A stretch of 33,847 nucleotides of DNA from Saprospiraceae bacterium (GCA_026993525.1 JALWSS010000227.1:1-33847); one strand, 5' to 3'. Shown: positions 24,701 through 32,865, numbered from the stretch's first letter. The notes: generated from the letters alone by a model not told the origin. A program made the numbers and translations.

Positions 24701-25543
24701 GCTGCCAATGTTCATGAAGTCCTGCACGCTTACCGGCACGGAAATGCTGGTGGTGGGGCACTCCACTTCCTGGTCATTGATGATGAAGGCAAAGGTGCCG
24801 GGAGGTGGCGGGTCTTCCACCACGGTGATCACAAAACTGCATGTGGTAGTGTTGCCTGCCCCATCGGTGGCGGTATAAGTCACAGTTGTCATTCCGACGG
24901 GAAAGGCATCGCCTGGATTGTGGGTACTGGTCAGGGCCACACCCGGGCAGTTGTCGGTTGCCGTTGGCGGCACCCAGCTGACCGTAGCCGTGGCCACGCC
25001 GTTCGGAACATTGACAGTGGTATCTGAGGGGCAATTGGTCAGGGTTGGGTTTGTATTGTCCTCAACGGTGACAGAACCCTGGTTGATGACAATGCTCCCG
25101 ACGGGGATAATCCCTCCAATATCGGCAATCTCCAGCATGAAGCCCGGAACATCACCGATGGTCACCGGACTGACGTCGCCGTAATTGCCCACCACATTGA
25201 AGGTGATGGTGAACAGCACCGTGCCGTTGGGAAAAGTCTCGCCAATGGGAGGTGTGAAATCAAACCAGGAAAAGCGAAAATGACCAACCGCTGTGCTGTC
25301 GGTGTTGTAAAGCGCCGTTGGTGGCATGTTGTCAAAAACGCTCACAAAAGTCACGATGGAAGTGTCCCAGCTTACGCCGAATTGAGCGCTGACGATGTCC
25401 ACCCAGTTGTCGGCAGTGACATCAACGGTTACCGTGGTTCCTGAACAACTGGTTGCCTGCTCTGCGGAAACCGTCACCTGCGACAGCAGGGAGGTCAGAC
25501 TCAGACTGATAAAAGCCAGGAGAATGGGTAGAATCTTTTTCAT
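18791..25543 (-). CDS. Giant T9SS surface protein with cohesin-like, HYR and Ig-like modules and a type B sorting domain
   Basis: The protein is 2250 aa from the ATG at 25543. The open frame begins at 25600, but this start yields the signal peptide MKKILPILLAFISLSLTSLLS. Modules in order: cohesin-like (about 22-150, with IVSAQFGVSWDTSIVTFVSV and FRFSWFDFTPP); HYR (160-243); a second cohesin-like (250-393, IGSFQFGIIWDSTILNYTGV); three HYR (to about 634); three related modules with CQ-x-(I/F)-x-V-x-LDA and GSTDNC (634-880); seven further HYR (to about 1480); about seven Ig/PKD-like modules (1480-2068); a cadherin/Big_9-like domain (about 2070-2150); and a gliding-motility-type (type B) C-terminal domain (about 2160-2250) with LMTPNDDGINDKFVI, FNQWGDKVFE and DLPDGTYFYIF. 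It should be exported by the T9SS and act as an extracellular adhesin or matrix fibre. PorP/SprF is encoded just downstream. Confidence 0.93.
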   Translation of the reverse strand: MKKILPILLAFISLSLTSLLSQVTVSAEQATSCSGTTVTVDVTADNWVDIVSAQFGVSWDTSIVTFVSVFDNMPPTALYNTDSTAVGHFRFSWFDFTPPIGETFPNGTVLFTITFNVVGNYGDVSPVTIGDVPGFMLEIADIGGIIPVGSIVINQGSVTVEDNTNPTLTNCPSDTTVNVPNGVATATVSWVPPTATDNCPGVALTSTHNPGDAFPVGMTTVTYTATDGAGNTTTCSFVITVVEDPPPPGTFAFIINDQEVECPTTSISVPVSVQDFMNIGSFQFGIIWDSTILNYTGVVDNLPPAALYNGANSSSGELKVSWFDLSATPGLTLTPPDTVIFTLRFDILQNDWTSTTIQFAALPGFPIEVANPAPGGVIPNNLIIFEEGTITNNDTIPPVISNCPDTITVSNDAGMCSAVVSWTEPTATDNCSTVTITRSHNPGDTFPVGTTQVTYIATDFAGNADTCTFLVIVNDTEDPVINNCPSNIAQNNDPGDCGAIITWAAPTVTDNCPGATISSSHNSDDFFPVGTTTVTYTATDAAGNTSTCSFDVVISDTEDPTVTCPADITTGNDAGQCGATVSWTVPTPSDNCAIDTLTATAQPGDFFSVGMTMVTYTATDLAGNTSTCSFNVTVEDNESPNAVCQDITVYLDASGNVSFAAQDVDGGSTDNCGVDSLHVAPDAFGCDSLGARNVTLTIFDTSGNSATCMAVVTVADTIAPNALCQDFAVALDANGEATVSASDIDNGSTDNCAVDSIALSPTTFTCNDLGNNAATLTVFDASGNAGTCTATIEVEDKTSPNATCQNITVALDATGSAVVSPQQVDNGSTDNCTVDSLALTPNGFTCADVGDNNVTLMVYDQSNNSASCGAVITVVDNMVPTFTCPADVLVEVPNSVTDTVVNNIGLSNVADNCGVDSTWYALTGATTGNGTGDASGTSFALDTTTVTYYVRDVNGNLDSCSFQVIVVQVGLSLTCPANVVVANDPDSCGAVVLNIDPIITPLDSLQEVFYTMIGATAGSGSGSASGNFFNVDTTTVTYTAVSTGNEFFTCQFTVVVQDTQMPYFLDCPPSLTVGNSPLMCGLKFDPTAVPDFFENCNYTITSIPSQGTILPVGITPVSVQIEDDAGNTAMCTYNVEVIDNEPPAISGCPADIVQDNDLDSCSAVVSWIEPTVTDNCDLIAFTPSQGPSTSFAVGVTPVEYVAVDASGNVSKCVFNVTVNDTQAPVLTGCLGTTTVNTDAGECFATATWTEPTATDNCGVVSLNGTLTPLTQLAVGLHTASYIATDPAGNADSCSFDIIVVDNETPTISPVPADVTLEAAPDECGAAVSWAPAQAFDNCGIDTFMVSVNSGSFFDIGTTEVKFVAADIHGNVTIETFNVTVEDNTPPAFSCPASVVVDAEGNILSDPDGLLLGVTPVACDTVSVDFGAITATDACGVATLMQTSGLPTGSSFGPGTEVMTFLAIDNNGNANTCSFTITVEPLAAVAADVFPAVACEGEEVTFFSNVYDTATYTWRDALGFVVGTGSELTLPSVNLSQGGTYTLEATFPWGCTISGSTLLTVAPNPSIVAGANDMFCQGGTADLMLTANDTAFAGVVDWVWEFPNGSLVFEQNPTVPLATSDDSGTYTVTGITDAGCAATATINVEISDHPPMPTLFGTESATCVGEPITLTGQSYVGGTVTYNWYAVPDAGSGLTPINNPIVQVNPTEAGDYQYFFFAIVDGCTSDTAVWSVNVQAPPALSLSVNGNLECVTGADSIQLMASGQAGTWLWEGLNTGFISNEQNPVILNATSANSDTYKLTATTSNGCVSTASITVDITDQPPAPTLSASATELCAGAELTLAASPQYSNGAQYLWTGNNLPPFAPTVQTLTLVPNTTGDLEYTFAAVVNGCTTSVATVNVLVEAIPPVDITIDGNTECVDGTTTVTLIPNSTGATNWTWTNQAGTVVGTSENLVFNNATSAHSGTYNVVVSNALGCMASGSINLTITDALPAIEAILTQPACEGGVLSLSTTLITGATYEWKGPGGTIALTPDPVIPNASPAMNGNYTVTATKDGCTSTSQPLSVTVVSAPNANNDLVMVEYETPQTFSVVDNDGLVGDYSINVLQPPMHGGLSYQGNGQFYYNPAAKFRENDQFIYEVCYTDCPDLCDFALVTLEVRHPADTCVVVNLMTPNDDGINDKFVISCLELGDHPDNHLIIFNQWGDKVFEAQPYENDWKGTYNGQDLPDGTYFYIFRLDAKSEVQKGFIMVHR
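22905..23640 (-). repeat. Three consecutive homologous modules inside the type B giant
   Basis: Three modules of about 80 residues start NAVCQDITVYLDASG, NALCQDFAVALDANG and NATCQNITVALDATG. Each continues through an -ID/VD-(N/G)GSTDNC-VDSL/I segment to a TC/GC-D-(L/V)G stretch. Similarity extends to the DNA, for example in the CAGTTGTCGGTGGA-type stretches. They look like recent tandem duplications, unlike the more divergent HYR modules around them. Confidence 0.7.
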
Positions 25544-26052
25544 GTCGTAGGGTTGTATGGCTTGGAAAATGAACGATCGGTTTTGGGCAGCGCAACCCAT
25601 ACAAGCCGGGCCATGGGATTGAGGTCTGCCAATCTTTTGTTCACGTAATTCTTCAAAATCCGACTGGAGAGTTCAGGTGTTTATTTGTGGTCCTTTCTCC
25701 ATCCGGTTTAACTCGAGTACCTTTTTTCCGGTGCGTTCCTGCGTTGGCCATACGGCCATAAAAGGTACGTGATGCTCTGTCTCAAAAAGAAACTTGTTCT
25801 CCCCTTCCCGCTTTCATGGTTACACAAAGGGGAAGGGGATCACAAGTCAAAATGCGGATACGCTGCACGGGCCTTATGGTTACCGTGCAATCACTCCAAG
25901 CCAAATTCTACTGTGGTTGGCTGGGCGCTTGCCCGCTTGCCACAGCAAACCGGCCGGGTGTGTGCAGCTCAAACTTTTATCTTTAGCATGGAGCTTTCTC
26001 CATGAAGGAGTATGTGTATGCCCGGCATCCGCCGGGCATACTTCCATTGCTT
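25544..26052. other. Hairpin-rich gap between the two giant genes
   Basis: These 509 bases contain four inverted repeats: CCCCTTCCC (25801-25809) with GGGAAGGGG (25830-25838); TGCACGG (25864-25870) with CCGTGCA (25883-25889); CATGGAG-cttt-CTCCATG (25987-26004); and the strong 26016-26041 hairpin. A minus-strand -7-like TACCTTTT (25760-25767) lies 217 bases before the type B giant start and may be its promoter, with a long leader. Small open frames here (such as 25769-26005 plus) have no recognisable features. Confidence 0.5.
26016..26041 (-). terminator. Perfect 11-bp hairpin after the type A giant
   Basis: GTATGCCCGGC pairs with GCCGGGCATAC around the 4-base loop ATCC. It begins 11 bases beyond the stop codon of the 2124-aa gene. 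No T-run follows on the minus strand, so termination is inferred from position and stem strength. Confidence 0.55.
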
Positions 26053-29000
26053 TTAATCCATCAGTATCATCTTCCGTACTGCGGAGTGGGTCGAGGTTTC
26101 GAGGCGGTAGAATACCACGCCCTGAGCGGGCAGGTCGTCGCGATCGACGATGACCTGGTGGTATCCGGCGCCGTAGTATCCGCGAACCACTTTCAGTGTT
26201 TTTCCGGAAGCATCGGTCAAGGTCAGGGTTGCGTCATCGCCCGTTGGCAGATGGAATCCTATTACGGTTTTGTGGGCAAAAGGATTCGGACGGTTCTGGT
26301 ACAGGGCGAAGCGATCGGCCAGGTTTTCACCGGTAGCGGTCGGATTTTCAAAAGTAACTCCGACGCCCAGCAATTGCCCGTCACCTTTCACGGCTTCGAT
26401 AACGATGTAGTCTTCCGAAACGCTGATCAGGTCTGACAGGGTGGCTGCATCCTGCATGGCGGTAAAGTGCAGGGTGAACATTTCGTAGCCGTCAGGCAAA
26501 TCAACCGGGGTGAGGTTGTACCAGTTGGTGGCCAGCAGGCCTTCGCTGCTGCGCAACGGGTTGAAGTTGGCTCCTCCCATGTTCACCAGGTTACCCGGAA
26601 TAGCCTCAACGAACTGCAACACTTCCGTGTCGAAGTTGACGGTCATCTGGTAGCCGTTGATGTTGGTGAAGTTTTGCGAAGCGAAGGTCACAAACAGATC
26701 CTGGCCGGCGGTGATCTGCTGATCCGCGATGCTGAAGCGCAGTTTTTCGGCGCGGTCGTCAACGCCACCGGCAAATCCGGTTACCGGATCGGCGCTGCAG
26801 TTTACGTCGCCCACCTTGATGCCAATAAAATCGGCATCGGGGATATCGGCGGTTACGTTGGCATAGCTGAGGAACTCATTCGGTACCGGGAACGGTGCAG
26901 CCAGTGGCGGATTGGCCGGCACGAAACGCCAGGAAGTATTGCCCGGCAATTCCGGAATGAAACCAATACTCAACTGGTGGATCAGTGAAGCATCAAATAC
27001 CGTGATCAGGTTATCCTTGTTGGCATCGGCCGCAATGATCTTGTAAGGTGAGTTCAACAGTGCAAAACCACCTGCATGCTGGTGTACCAGCAAGGCGTCG
27101 TTCACGGTCACTCCGTTGGTCCAGTTGATGTTCTTGTTTGGCGTGATGGTAACGCTGGCATTTTCCGGAACGGTGAAACTGAATGATCCGTTGGCCGGAT
27201 TCACATTGCCCACCGCACTGCCGGTCATGGCCACATCCACCAGGTGGATGGGATCACTGCCACAGGCAGGTTCACGCATCAGCAAGCCGTTGATGTCGTG
27301 GGTGATGCCGGCATTGAGGATGGAAATGGTGCCCGCCAGGCCAAGTGTAGGAACGATGGCTGAGGCAGGACCTCCGTTGACCAGTTGGCTGGACGATTCG
27401 TTGGTCAGCACAACCGGTGTGGAAGCACCCACAACGCCAACCAGCATTACTTTCAGGTTGAAGATCACCGTTCCATCGGCAAAGGTTTGACCGAAGGGAA
27501 CAATGGCATCAAACCAGGAAACAGTCACACTCGTGGCGGAATTCACCGTGGTCAGGAAGCCTGTGAGGTCAGGGTGAACGTCCTGGACGCCTACAATGGT
27601 AGCTACGGTGCCATCGGTAATTTCCATGTCGAACTGGAAAGAAGTGATGTCGGTAAAATTCTCAACGGTAACCGGTACCATGACCATGTCACCTGGTGTT
27701 CCACCGGCATCTCCGGCATCGAAGATCACCCCACCGAGTACGGTTACAATAGAAGTGCAGGAGTTGTTGTTGCCGGCGGCATCTTCCACGGTAAGGGTTA
27801 CCGGAACCTGTCCGATGTCATCCACCGTGAACATGCTCTGGGAGAGCATCATGCTGGTGATGCCGCAGTTGTCGCTGCTGCCGTTGTCAAGGTTGGCAGG
27901 GGTGAGGGAAGCCTCGCCGTTGTTGTCCAACTGAACCGTAATGGTCGGATGGCAAACGGCAAATGGCGCCTGGGCATCAATAATCTCGAGGGTGAGATCA
28001 AGGGTTGCCAGATTGCCACACTCGTCTGTAACCTCGAAGAGGATGTCGTAAGTGCCCGGAGAGTAAAAACCCGAGGCATCAAAGGTGCCGTTGCCATTGC
28101 CGTAATTCATCAGTGCATCGTTGGTGATCACAAGGTCACCAAATGCCGAGCAGGCATCGCTGATCTCCTGCGAAAGGTCGAGGTCAATGAACGGCGCACA
28201 GATGCCGTTGTCGGCCAGTACGGTCATGGTGGACGGGAAGTCAATGACCGGAGCTGTTTCATCCTGTGTACGGATGATCTGCAACTGGTCTGCGGCGGCG
28301 TTGCCGCAATTATCGGACAGGCTCCAGACACGGGCTACACAGTATTTGCGCGGGCAGTCGTCAATGGGCAGCGGGCAGCCACCGTCAATGAAGACCAAGT
28401 TACTAATGGTGGTTTGTGCACCTCCACAGGTTTGGTCAACTGAGGCCTGGACGAATCCAAATACATCCCCAGGAGAAACATAGATCAGGGCTCGACCGCT
28501 TTGCACTGGCCCTCCCCCATCATCGGTCAACTTGAAGGAGGTTACTCCTCCGTCTAATGTGTATCCGAAAGGATCATACATAGGGCCAGCTACATCTTCG
28601 GTAACGTAGTACCAATCAAATGCTACGGCGTAAATGGGACCGGTACCTGCCGGAATTACATGGCTATAAATGTTAAAAGTAAAACTTGACCCTATACCGC
28701 AAGTACCGTCATCCGGACCTACGAGAAGGATACTATTGGGTGCGCTGGTAACATCGAGAAATCCATTGTTCGCAGGAATTTCGGTGTAGGACCAGGTACC
28801 CGTACTGAAATCATACATCCCGCCTTCCGCATGAGAAGTAAAATCCTTGTACGCATGGTAGTCGAAGAACGTAGCCTGCGGATCGGGATCACAATTGTCC
28901 AACTCATCGGTTACATCACCGGTCAGGGCTGCAACCAATGTGTCTGCAGAAGGATTATCCGCCGGTGTCACATAGCAGATTTCCAGGCCCCAGGAGATGA

Positions 29001-32000
29001 GGTTTCCTCCATCGTCGACTGCGTTGTCTACAACAGTCAGGGTCCAGGTTCCAAAAATCTGCTCCTGATAAAAGCTTGAAAGAGGGACTTTGGGCACATA
29101 AGACATTTGATCGTTCGGAGGACACGGGAAGGCCGGGTATGCTCCGTTGCCCGCTTCGTCATCAAAGTTGATCTCAACATTGTTGCTGCTTCCACAAGCA
29201 TCGCTAAAATCAACCAATTCAATGGTTGTACCATTCGGGGAAGTAAGGAACACCGAAAGGTCTTCGACCCAGGTATGTTCAATTCCCAAATCCACCACAT
29301 TGATGTCCAGTATCTTACCGGCATCCGAAATAGAGATTTCAGAGAGAATAGTTGGAGTCCCCACTGGTGAAATGGCCACCGGCACATCTGAACTCACATA
29401 GGTGGTACATACCTGATTGGCTACCACATAGGAGTCCGGGCAATCCAGTGTTGCATCACCGGGAGCCGTGAAGGTGGGAGCGGTGGTGTCCTCAATGTAA
29501 ATGACCTGCGTACAGGTAGAAGTGTTTCCATTTACATCCGTGGCCGTCCAGGTTCTCCAGATGGTATCCACGCCAACACAGTGCGGATAAATGGATGGAC
29601 TGTCACTCCAGGTGATGGTATCCACTCCGCAGTTGTCAGTGGCTGTAGCATAGCCGGTGAAATCCGGATGACTGCTTTGATCACATTCTATGGTGACATC
29701 ACCCGGGCAGGTGATGACCGGGTTCTCGGTGTCAATGATGGTCACGGTACTCTGACAGGTAGCCACATTGCCGTGGCAGTCTGTTACCGTAACTTCGACA
29801 AATACCCCTCCGGGATCGTCCACATCGTTGCAATCGAAGGTGTGCGGGTCTCCGGCAGGCAGGTTGAGGTCCACAATGTTGTCCCTGTTGGTATCAACCG
29901 CCAGGGCATAGGTCAAGGTACAGGTTGGTGACATGAAACAATTGTCGGTACTGAGCGCCCCAATGGTGCCCGGCCCTACATCTACCTGGCCGTTGGAGCC
30001 AACCGCAACAATGACATTGGTACAAATGGCTACGGGGGCGATGTTGTCTTCGACTGTCACGGTAGTTGAACAGGTGTCGGCATTTCCGGATTGATCGGTA
30101 ACTATCAATGAAACTGTTCGCATCCCGATAGAGTCACAATTGAAAGTATTGGGAGTTACCACACGGCTGACTATTGAACAATTATCACTGCTTCCTCCAT
30201 CAATATCATCAGGGGTTACCGTGACACTACCTGTGGCGTCGAGTTGGGCAGTAAACGGTTGACAAACGGCGGTAGGATCCAATGTATCCACTACCGTTAC
30301 GGTGGTCATTACCACGTCAGAATTTCCGGTTGTACCGTCTCCTTCATCCATAACACGAAGCCATACATTGTGAGTTGAAGGTGAAAGATCGGCACAAGTA
30401 AACTGAACACTATCCTGACTAAAACCAGATGAAGAGGAGGTTCTGGAAATCTCATATTTGACGATGCCACAATCGTCGGTGCTTCCATTGTCTATATGTG
30501 CAGGTGTTACCCCAAATTGTCCGTTGGCATCTAAATAGGCTGTATAGGGTGCAGCTGCTGCCGTTGGCGGTGTCACATCTCTGACAGTAACGATGGCCTG
30601 ACAATCATTTACATTGCCTTCATCATCGGTGATCTGTATCTCAACAATGTTGGCACCTACTTCAGGACAATCGAAAACCAAAGGACCGGGGCCAAACGGA
30701 TCTGAAGTTCCTTTGCGGATGCCGAAGGCTGTCAGTGGTGAAGTACAGTTATCGTAACTGCCATCATTGATATCCGAGGTGTCCACACTTACTGACGGGC
30801 CTGCCAATGGGTCCAAATCCACAGTGATGTCCTTGCACAGAGCCACCGGTGGCTCGATGTCCTGGACGGTGATTTGAGAAGCACAAGTATCCCTGTTGCC
30901 GTTGGCATCTACGACCTCCAGCAACACACCATGAGGACCAGGGATGTCGGTACAATCGAATTTTATGGAATCCTGGAAAAAGTCAGGAGCATCGGGCAGG
31001 CTATCGTTGGGGTTGGTATCGTAGGCAATGTTCCATTGGGTAATGCCGCAGTTGTCGGAACTGGCACTGTCTATTTCCATGCCTTTTACCCAGTACATGC
31101 CCATGCCATCGAGGCTGACTGTCACATTGTAAAAGCACCTGGCCATCGGGTTCTGTTGGTCTTCCACCACCAGGTTGATGGTATAGCTGGAGGTGTTGCC
31201 GTGAATATCATGGGCCGTGAAAGTGATGTCGTAATCTCCCACCGGATAGGTTCCGCTCGGGTCTCCGTTATTGGCAGCAGTGACAGGAGGCGGCCCTCCT
31301 GAGTTGGTGGTGATTGAATAGGACAATCCTCCTGTATAGGTGCCTGTATTCAGTCCGCAATTATCAGCAGCAGCCGTACCACTCAGGTCCACAAACTGTT
31401 CGCAATTGGGTGAAGGGGATACGATCAGGGAAGTGATCTGATTGGTGAAAGTGGGGGCTTCTGTATCGTTGACGGTTACAGTGAATGAGCAGGTTGAAAC
31501 ATTTCCATTTACGTCAACTGCTGTATAAGTCACTGTATAGGGACCTCCGACCATAAAGGTATTTGGGGGAACGATATTGGTAGTGAATGTGTTTATACCA
31601 CAATTGTCGGAGACCGTTGGCTCAGTCCAATCTACAATTGCGTTGCAATTGCCCGGATCATTGCTTTGAACAATGTCTCCGGGACAACCCGCGATCACCG
31701 GGTCCTGGGTGTCATTGATGGTAACCGTTGTGGTCCCGGTAATGGTGCCCATACCTGCACCGGTACTGTAAGTGACAGTCCAGTTAATAGTGGTTGTTCC
31801 CACGTCGTATATGCCGTTGGCAGAACCAGTGCCAGAACCAGTCATAGCACCTGAGCGTGTCCATGAAATGGTATAAGACCCCGGGCAGTTGTCAGAAACT
31901 AATGGGGTAAGTGTATTGACGAATTTTGAACAGGCATTTGGATCAGCATCCATGTTCACATTTCCAGGGAAAGTAGCCACAGGTGGTACAAAGTCCACAA

Positions 32001-32427
32001 TGTTGACCACAAATGGCGCCACCGGTGGGGTCGGGCAGGTATTCCCTGGTACCTGCAGGGTCACGTACACATTAACCGACGTACCAACATGGGCACAATT
32101 GTAGGGGGTGTTCGGGAAAGGGATTGTTGCAGAAATATCCTGCCATAGGAAAATCTGGCCGCCATTGGCGGGCAGACAGGAAGCATTTGAACTTCCCACA
32201 TACGGGATGAACAACGTTGTGTTGATCTCTGCCGTTCCTGTGTTGTCGAGGGAAAGGTCAATTATTGCGCCCTGGGGTTGGGAAATGGGGCAGCAAATCT
32301 GAGCGTTCAGGGTCGTACTGGAAAGAAGCAGCGCAAGGACAAAAGAAACCAACCATATAAAATGGGAACCGGCTTTTGTATTTGTATTGCTTCCTGCCGA
32401 CCTCATGGGAGTGTTGAATTGTACCAT
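26053..32427 (-). CDS. Giant T9SS surface protein with HYR, P-domain, cohesin and dockerin-like modules and a type A sorting domain
   Basis: The protein is 2124 aa; an alternative start lies at 32406. A signal anchor (about 22-43, ending LNAQ) is followed by a cysteine-rich start and about 11 HYR or HYR-related modules to residue 1560. One HYR is interrupted after VVANQVC (about 1007) by a proprotein-convertase P-domain (about 1025-1151: VDLGIEHTWVEDLSVFLTSP, IFGTWTLTVVDNA, LISWGLEICY) and a second beta-sandwich (about 1155-1345). A cohesin-like module spans about 1564-1702 (ITSFQFDMEI, VSWFDAIVPFGQTF). A dockerin-like region (about 1708-1877) has NGVTVNDALLVHQH and the calcium-loop-like DANKDNLITVFDASLIHQL. 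A second cohesin-like module is at about 1890-2027. The end is a type A T9SS signal (about 2040-2124: ALYQNRPNPFAHKTVIGFHLP). No peptidase is present despite the P-domain. Likely an extracellular adhesin or matrix scaffold. Confidence 0.92.
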   Translation of the reverse strand: MVQFNTPMRSAGSNTNTKAGSHFIWLVSFVLALLLSSTTLNAQICCPISQPQGAIIDLSLDNTGTAEINTTLFIPYVGSSNASCLPANGGQIFLWQDISATIPFPNTPYNCAHVGTSVNVYVTLQVPGNTCPTPPVAPFVVNIVDFVPPVATFPGNVNMDADPNACSKFVNTLTPLVSDNCPGSYTISWTRSGAMTGSGTGSANGIYDVGTTTINWTVTYSTGAGMGTITGTTTVTINDTQDPVIAGCPGDIVQSNDPGNCNAIVDWTEPTVSDNCGINTFTTNIVPPNTFMVGGPYTVTYTAVDVNGNVSTCSFTVTVNDTEAPTFTNQITSLIVSPSPNCEQFVDLSGTAAADNCGLNTGTYTGGLSYSITTNSGGPPPVTAANNGDPSGTYPVGDYDITFTAHDIHGNTSSYTINLVVEDQQNPMARCFYNVTVSLDGMGMYWVKGMEIDSASSDNCGITQWNIAYDTNPNDSLPDAPDFFQDSIKFDCTDIPGPHGVLLEVVDANGNRDTCASQITVQDIEPPVALCKDITVDLDPLAGPSVSVDTSDINDGSYDNCTSPLTAFGIRKGTSDPFGPGPLVFDCPEVGANIVEIQITDDEGNVNDCQAIVTVRDVTPPTAAAAPYTAYLDANGQFGVTPAHIDNGSTDDCGIVKYEISRTSSSSGFSQDSVQFTCADLSPSTHNVWLRVMDEGDGTTGNSDVVMTTVTVVDTLDPTAVCQPFTAQLDATGSVTVTPDDIDGGSSDNCSIVSRVVTPNTFNCDSIGMRTVSLIVTDQSGNADTCSTTVTVEDNIAPVAICTNVIVAVGSNGQVDVGPGTIGALSTDNCFMSPTCTLTYALAVDTNRDNIVDLNLPAGDPHTFDCNDVDDPGGVFVEVTVTDCHGNVATCQSTVTIIDTENPVITCPGDVTIECDQSSHPDFTGYATATDNCGVDTITWSDSPSIYPHCVGVDTIWRTWTATDVNGNTSTCTQVIYIEDTTAPTFTAPGDATLDCPDSYVVANQVCTTYVSSDVPVAISPVGTPTILSEISISDAGKILDINVVDLGIEHTWVEDLSVFLTSPNGTTIELVDFSDACGSSNNVEINFDDEAGNGAYPAFPCPPNDQMSYVPKVPLSSFYQEQIFGTWTLTVVDNAVDDGGNLISWGLEICYVTPADNPSADTLVAALTGDVTDELDNCDPDPQATFFDYHAYKDFTSHAEGGMYDFSTGTWSYTEIPANNGFLDVTSAPNSILLVGPDDGTCGIGSSFTFNIYSHVIPAGTGPIYAVAFDWYYVTEDVAGPMYDPFGYTLDGGVTSFKLTDDGGGPVQSGRALIYVSPGDVFGFVQASVDQTCGGAQTTISNLVFIDGGCPLPIDDCPRKYCVARVWSLSDNCGNAAADQLQIIRTQDETAPVIDFPSTMTVLADNGICAPFIDLDLSQEISDACSAFGDLVITNDALMNYGNGNGTFDASGFYSPGTYDILFEVTDECGNLATLDLTLEIIDAQAPFAVCHPTITVQLDNNGEASLTPANLDNGSSDNCGITSMMLSQSMFTVDDIGQVPVTLTVEDAAGNNNSCTSIVTVLGGVIFDAGDAGGTPGDMVMVPVTVENFTDITSFQFDMEITDGTVATIVGVQDVHPDLTGFLTTVNSATSVTVSWFDAIVPFGQTFADGTVIFNLKVMLVGVVGASTPVVLTNESSSQLVNGGPASAIVPTLGLAGTISILNAGITHDINGLLMREPACGSDPIHLVDVAMTGSAVGNVNPANGSFSFTVPENASVTITPNKNINWTNGVTVNDALLVHQHAGGFALLNSPYKIIAADANKDNLITVFDASLIHQLSIGFIPELPGNTSWRFVPANPPLAAPFPVPNEFLSYANVTADIPDADFIGIKVGDVNCSADPVTGFAGGVDDRAEKLRFSIADQQITAGQDLFVTFASQNFTNINGYQMTVNFDTEVLQFVEAIPGNLVNMGGANFNPLRSSEGLLATNWYNLTPVDLPDGYEMFTLHFTAMQDAATLSDLISVSEDYIVIEAVKGDGQLLGVGVTFENPTATGENLADRFALYQNRPNPFAHKTVIGFHLPTGDDATLTLTDASGKTLKVVRGYYGAGYHQVIVDRDDLPAQGVVFYRLETSTHSAVRKMILMD

Positions 32428-32865
32428 AGTAGTAGGCTTGGTTAGTGATAAGTTCAGTTTAGTTTAATGGTTACATACCCAAGTGCGGCAAGGCCAAAGG
32501 GAACTTGCAGCAATGAATTTTCGCTTTGTGGGCTTCAGAGACACATAGCGCTGAGTGTCAACTGTTGGCAAAACAGCGACAGGCAGGGCAGATCAGTCAA
32601 CGGCAGTCAGTACCGTGTGAGTGAGACGTCCTGAAATCCTTGGTCTTGAAAACGATTGATGTTTGACTGGTAAACTCGCTCGGGACAAAGTAGCGGGAAA
32701 ATCGAAGGGTCTAAAGTGCGCGTGGACTAATCGGTTCCGGGTAACATGCGGTTTCATGTTCAACGGGATTGGGATCTTTGGAAGGTGTTGGGAGCACCTT
32801 TCCGCAATCGGTTTTTGTCTGTACGCATCCCTATACGGAGATACGTGTAAAATGTTCAATCGGCG
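32428..32865 (-). other. Probable long untranslated leader of the type A giant
   Basis: About 440 bases separate the giant start from the nearest minus-strand -7 element. The region holds several stems: GGAAGGTG (32780-32787) with CACCTTTCC (32795-32803); AACATG with CATGTT near 32743-32760; and a TACG-rich imperfect palindrome near 32822-32848. The 98-codon open frame 32593-32889 shows no recognisable domain. No known riboswitch was recognised. Confidence 0.4.

Noticed and set aside
25769-26005. 78-codon plus-strand frame between the giants
   Set aside because: It crosses several hairpins, has no recognisable features and lacks a promoter.
28973-29340. Subtilisin-like protease suggested by the P-domain
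   Set aside because: No Asp/His/Ser protease motifs occur anywhere in the protein; the P-domain is an isolated sandwich among HYR modules.
18791-32427. Possible CRISPR or other DNA repeat array in the giant genes
   Set aside because: The periodic similarity is that of protein modules of about 80 residues in one open frame, not of short identical repeats with unique spacers.
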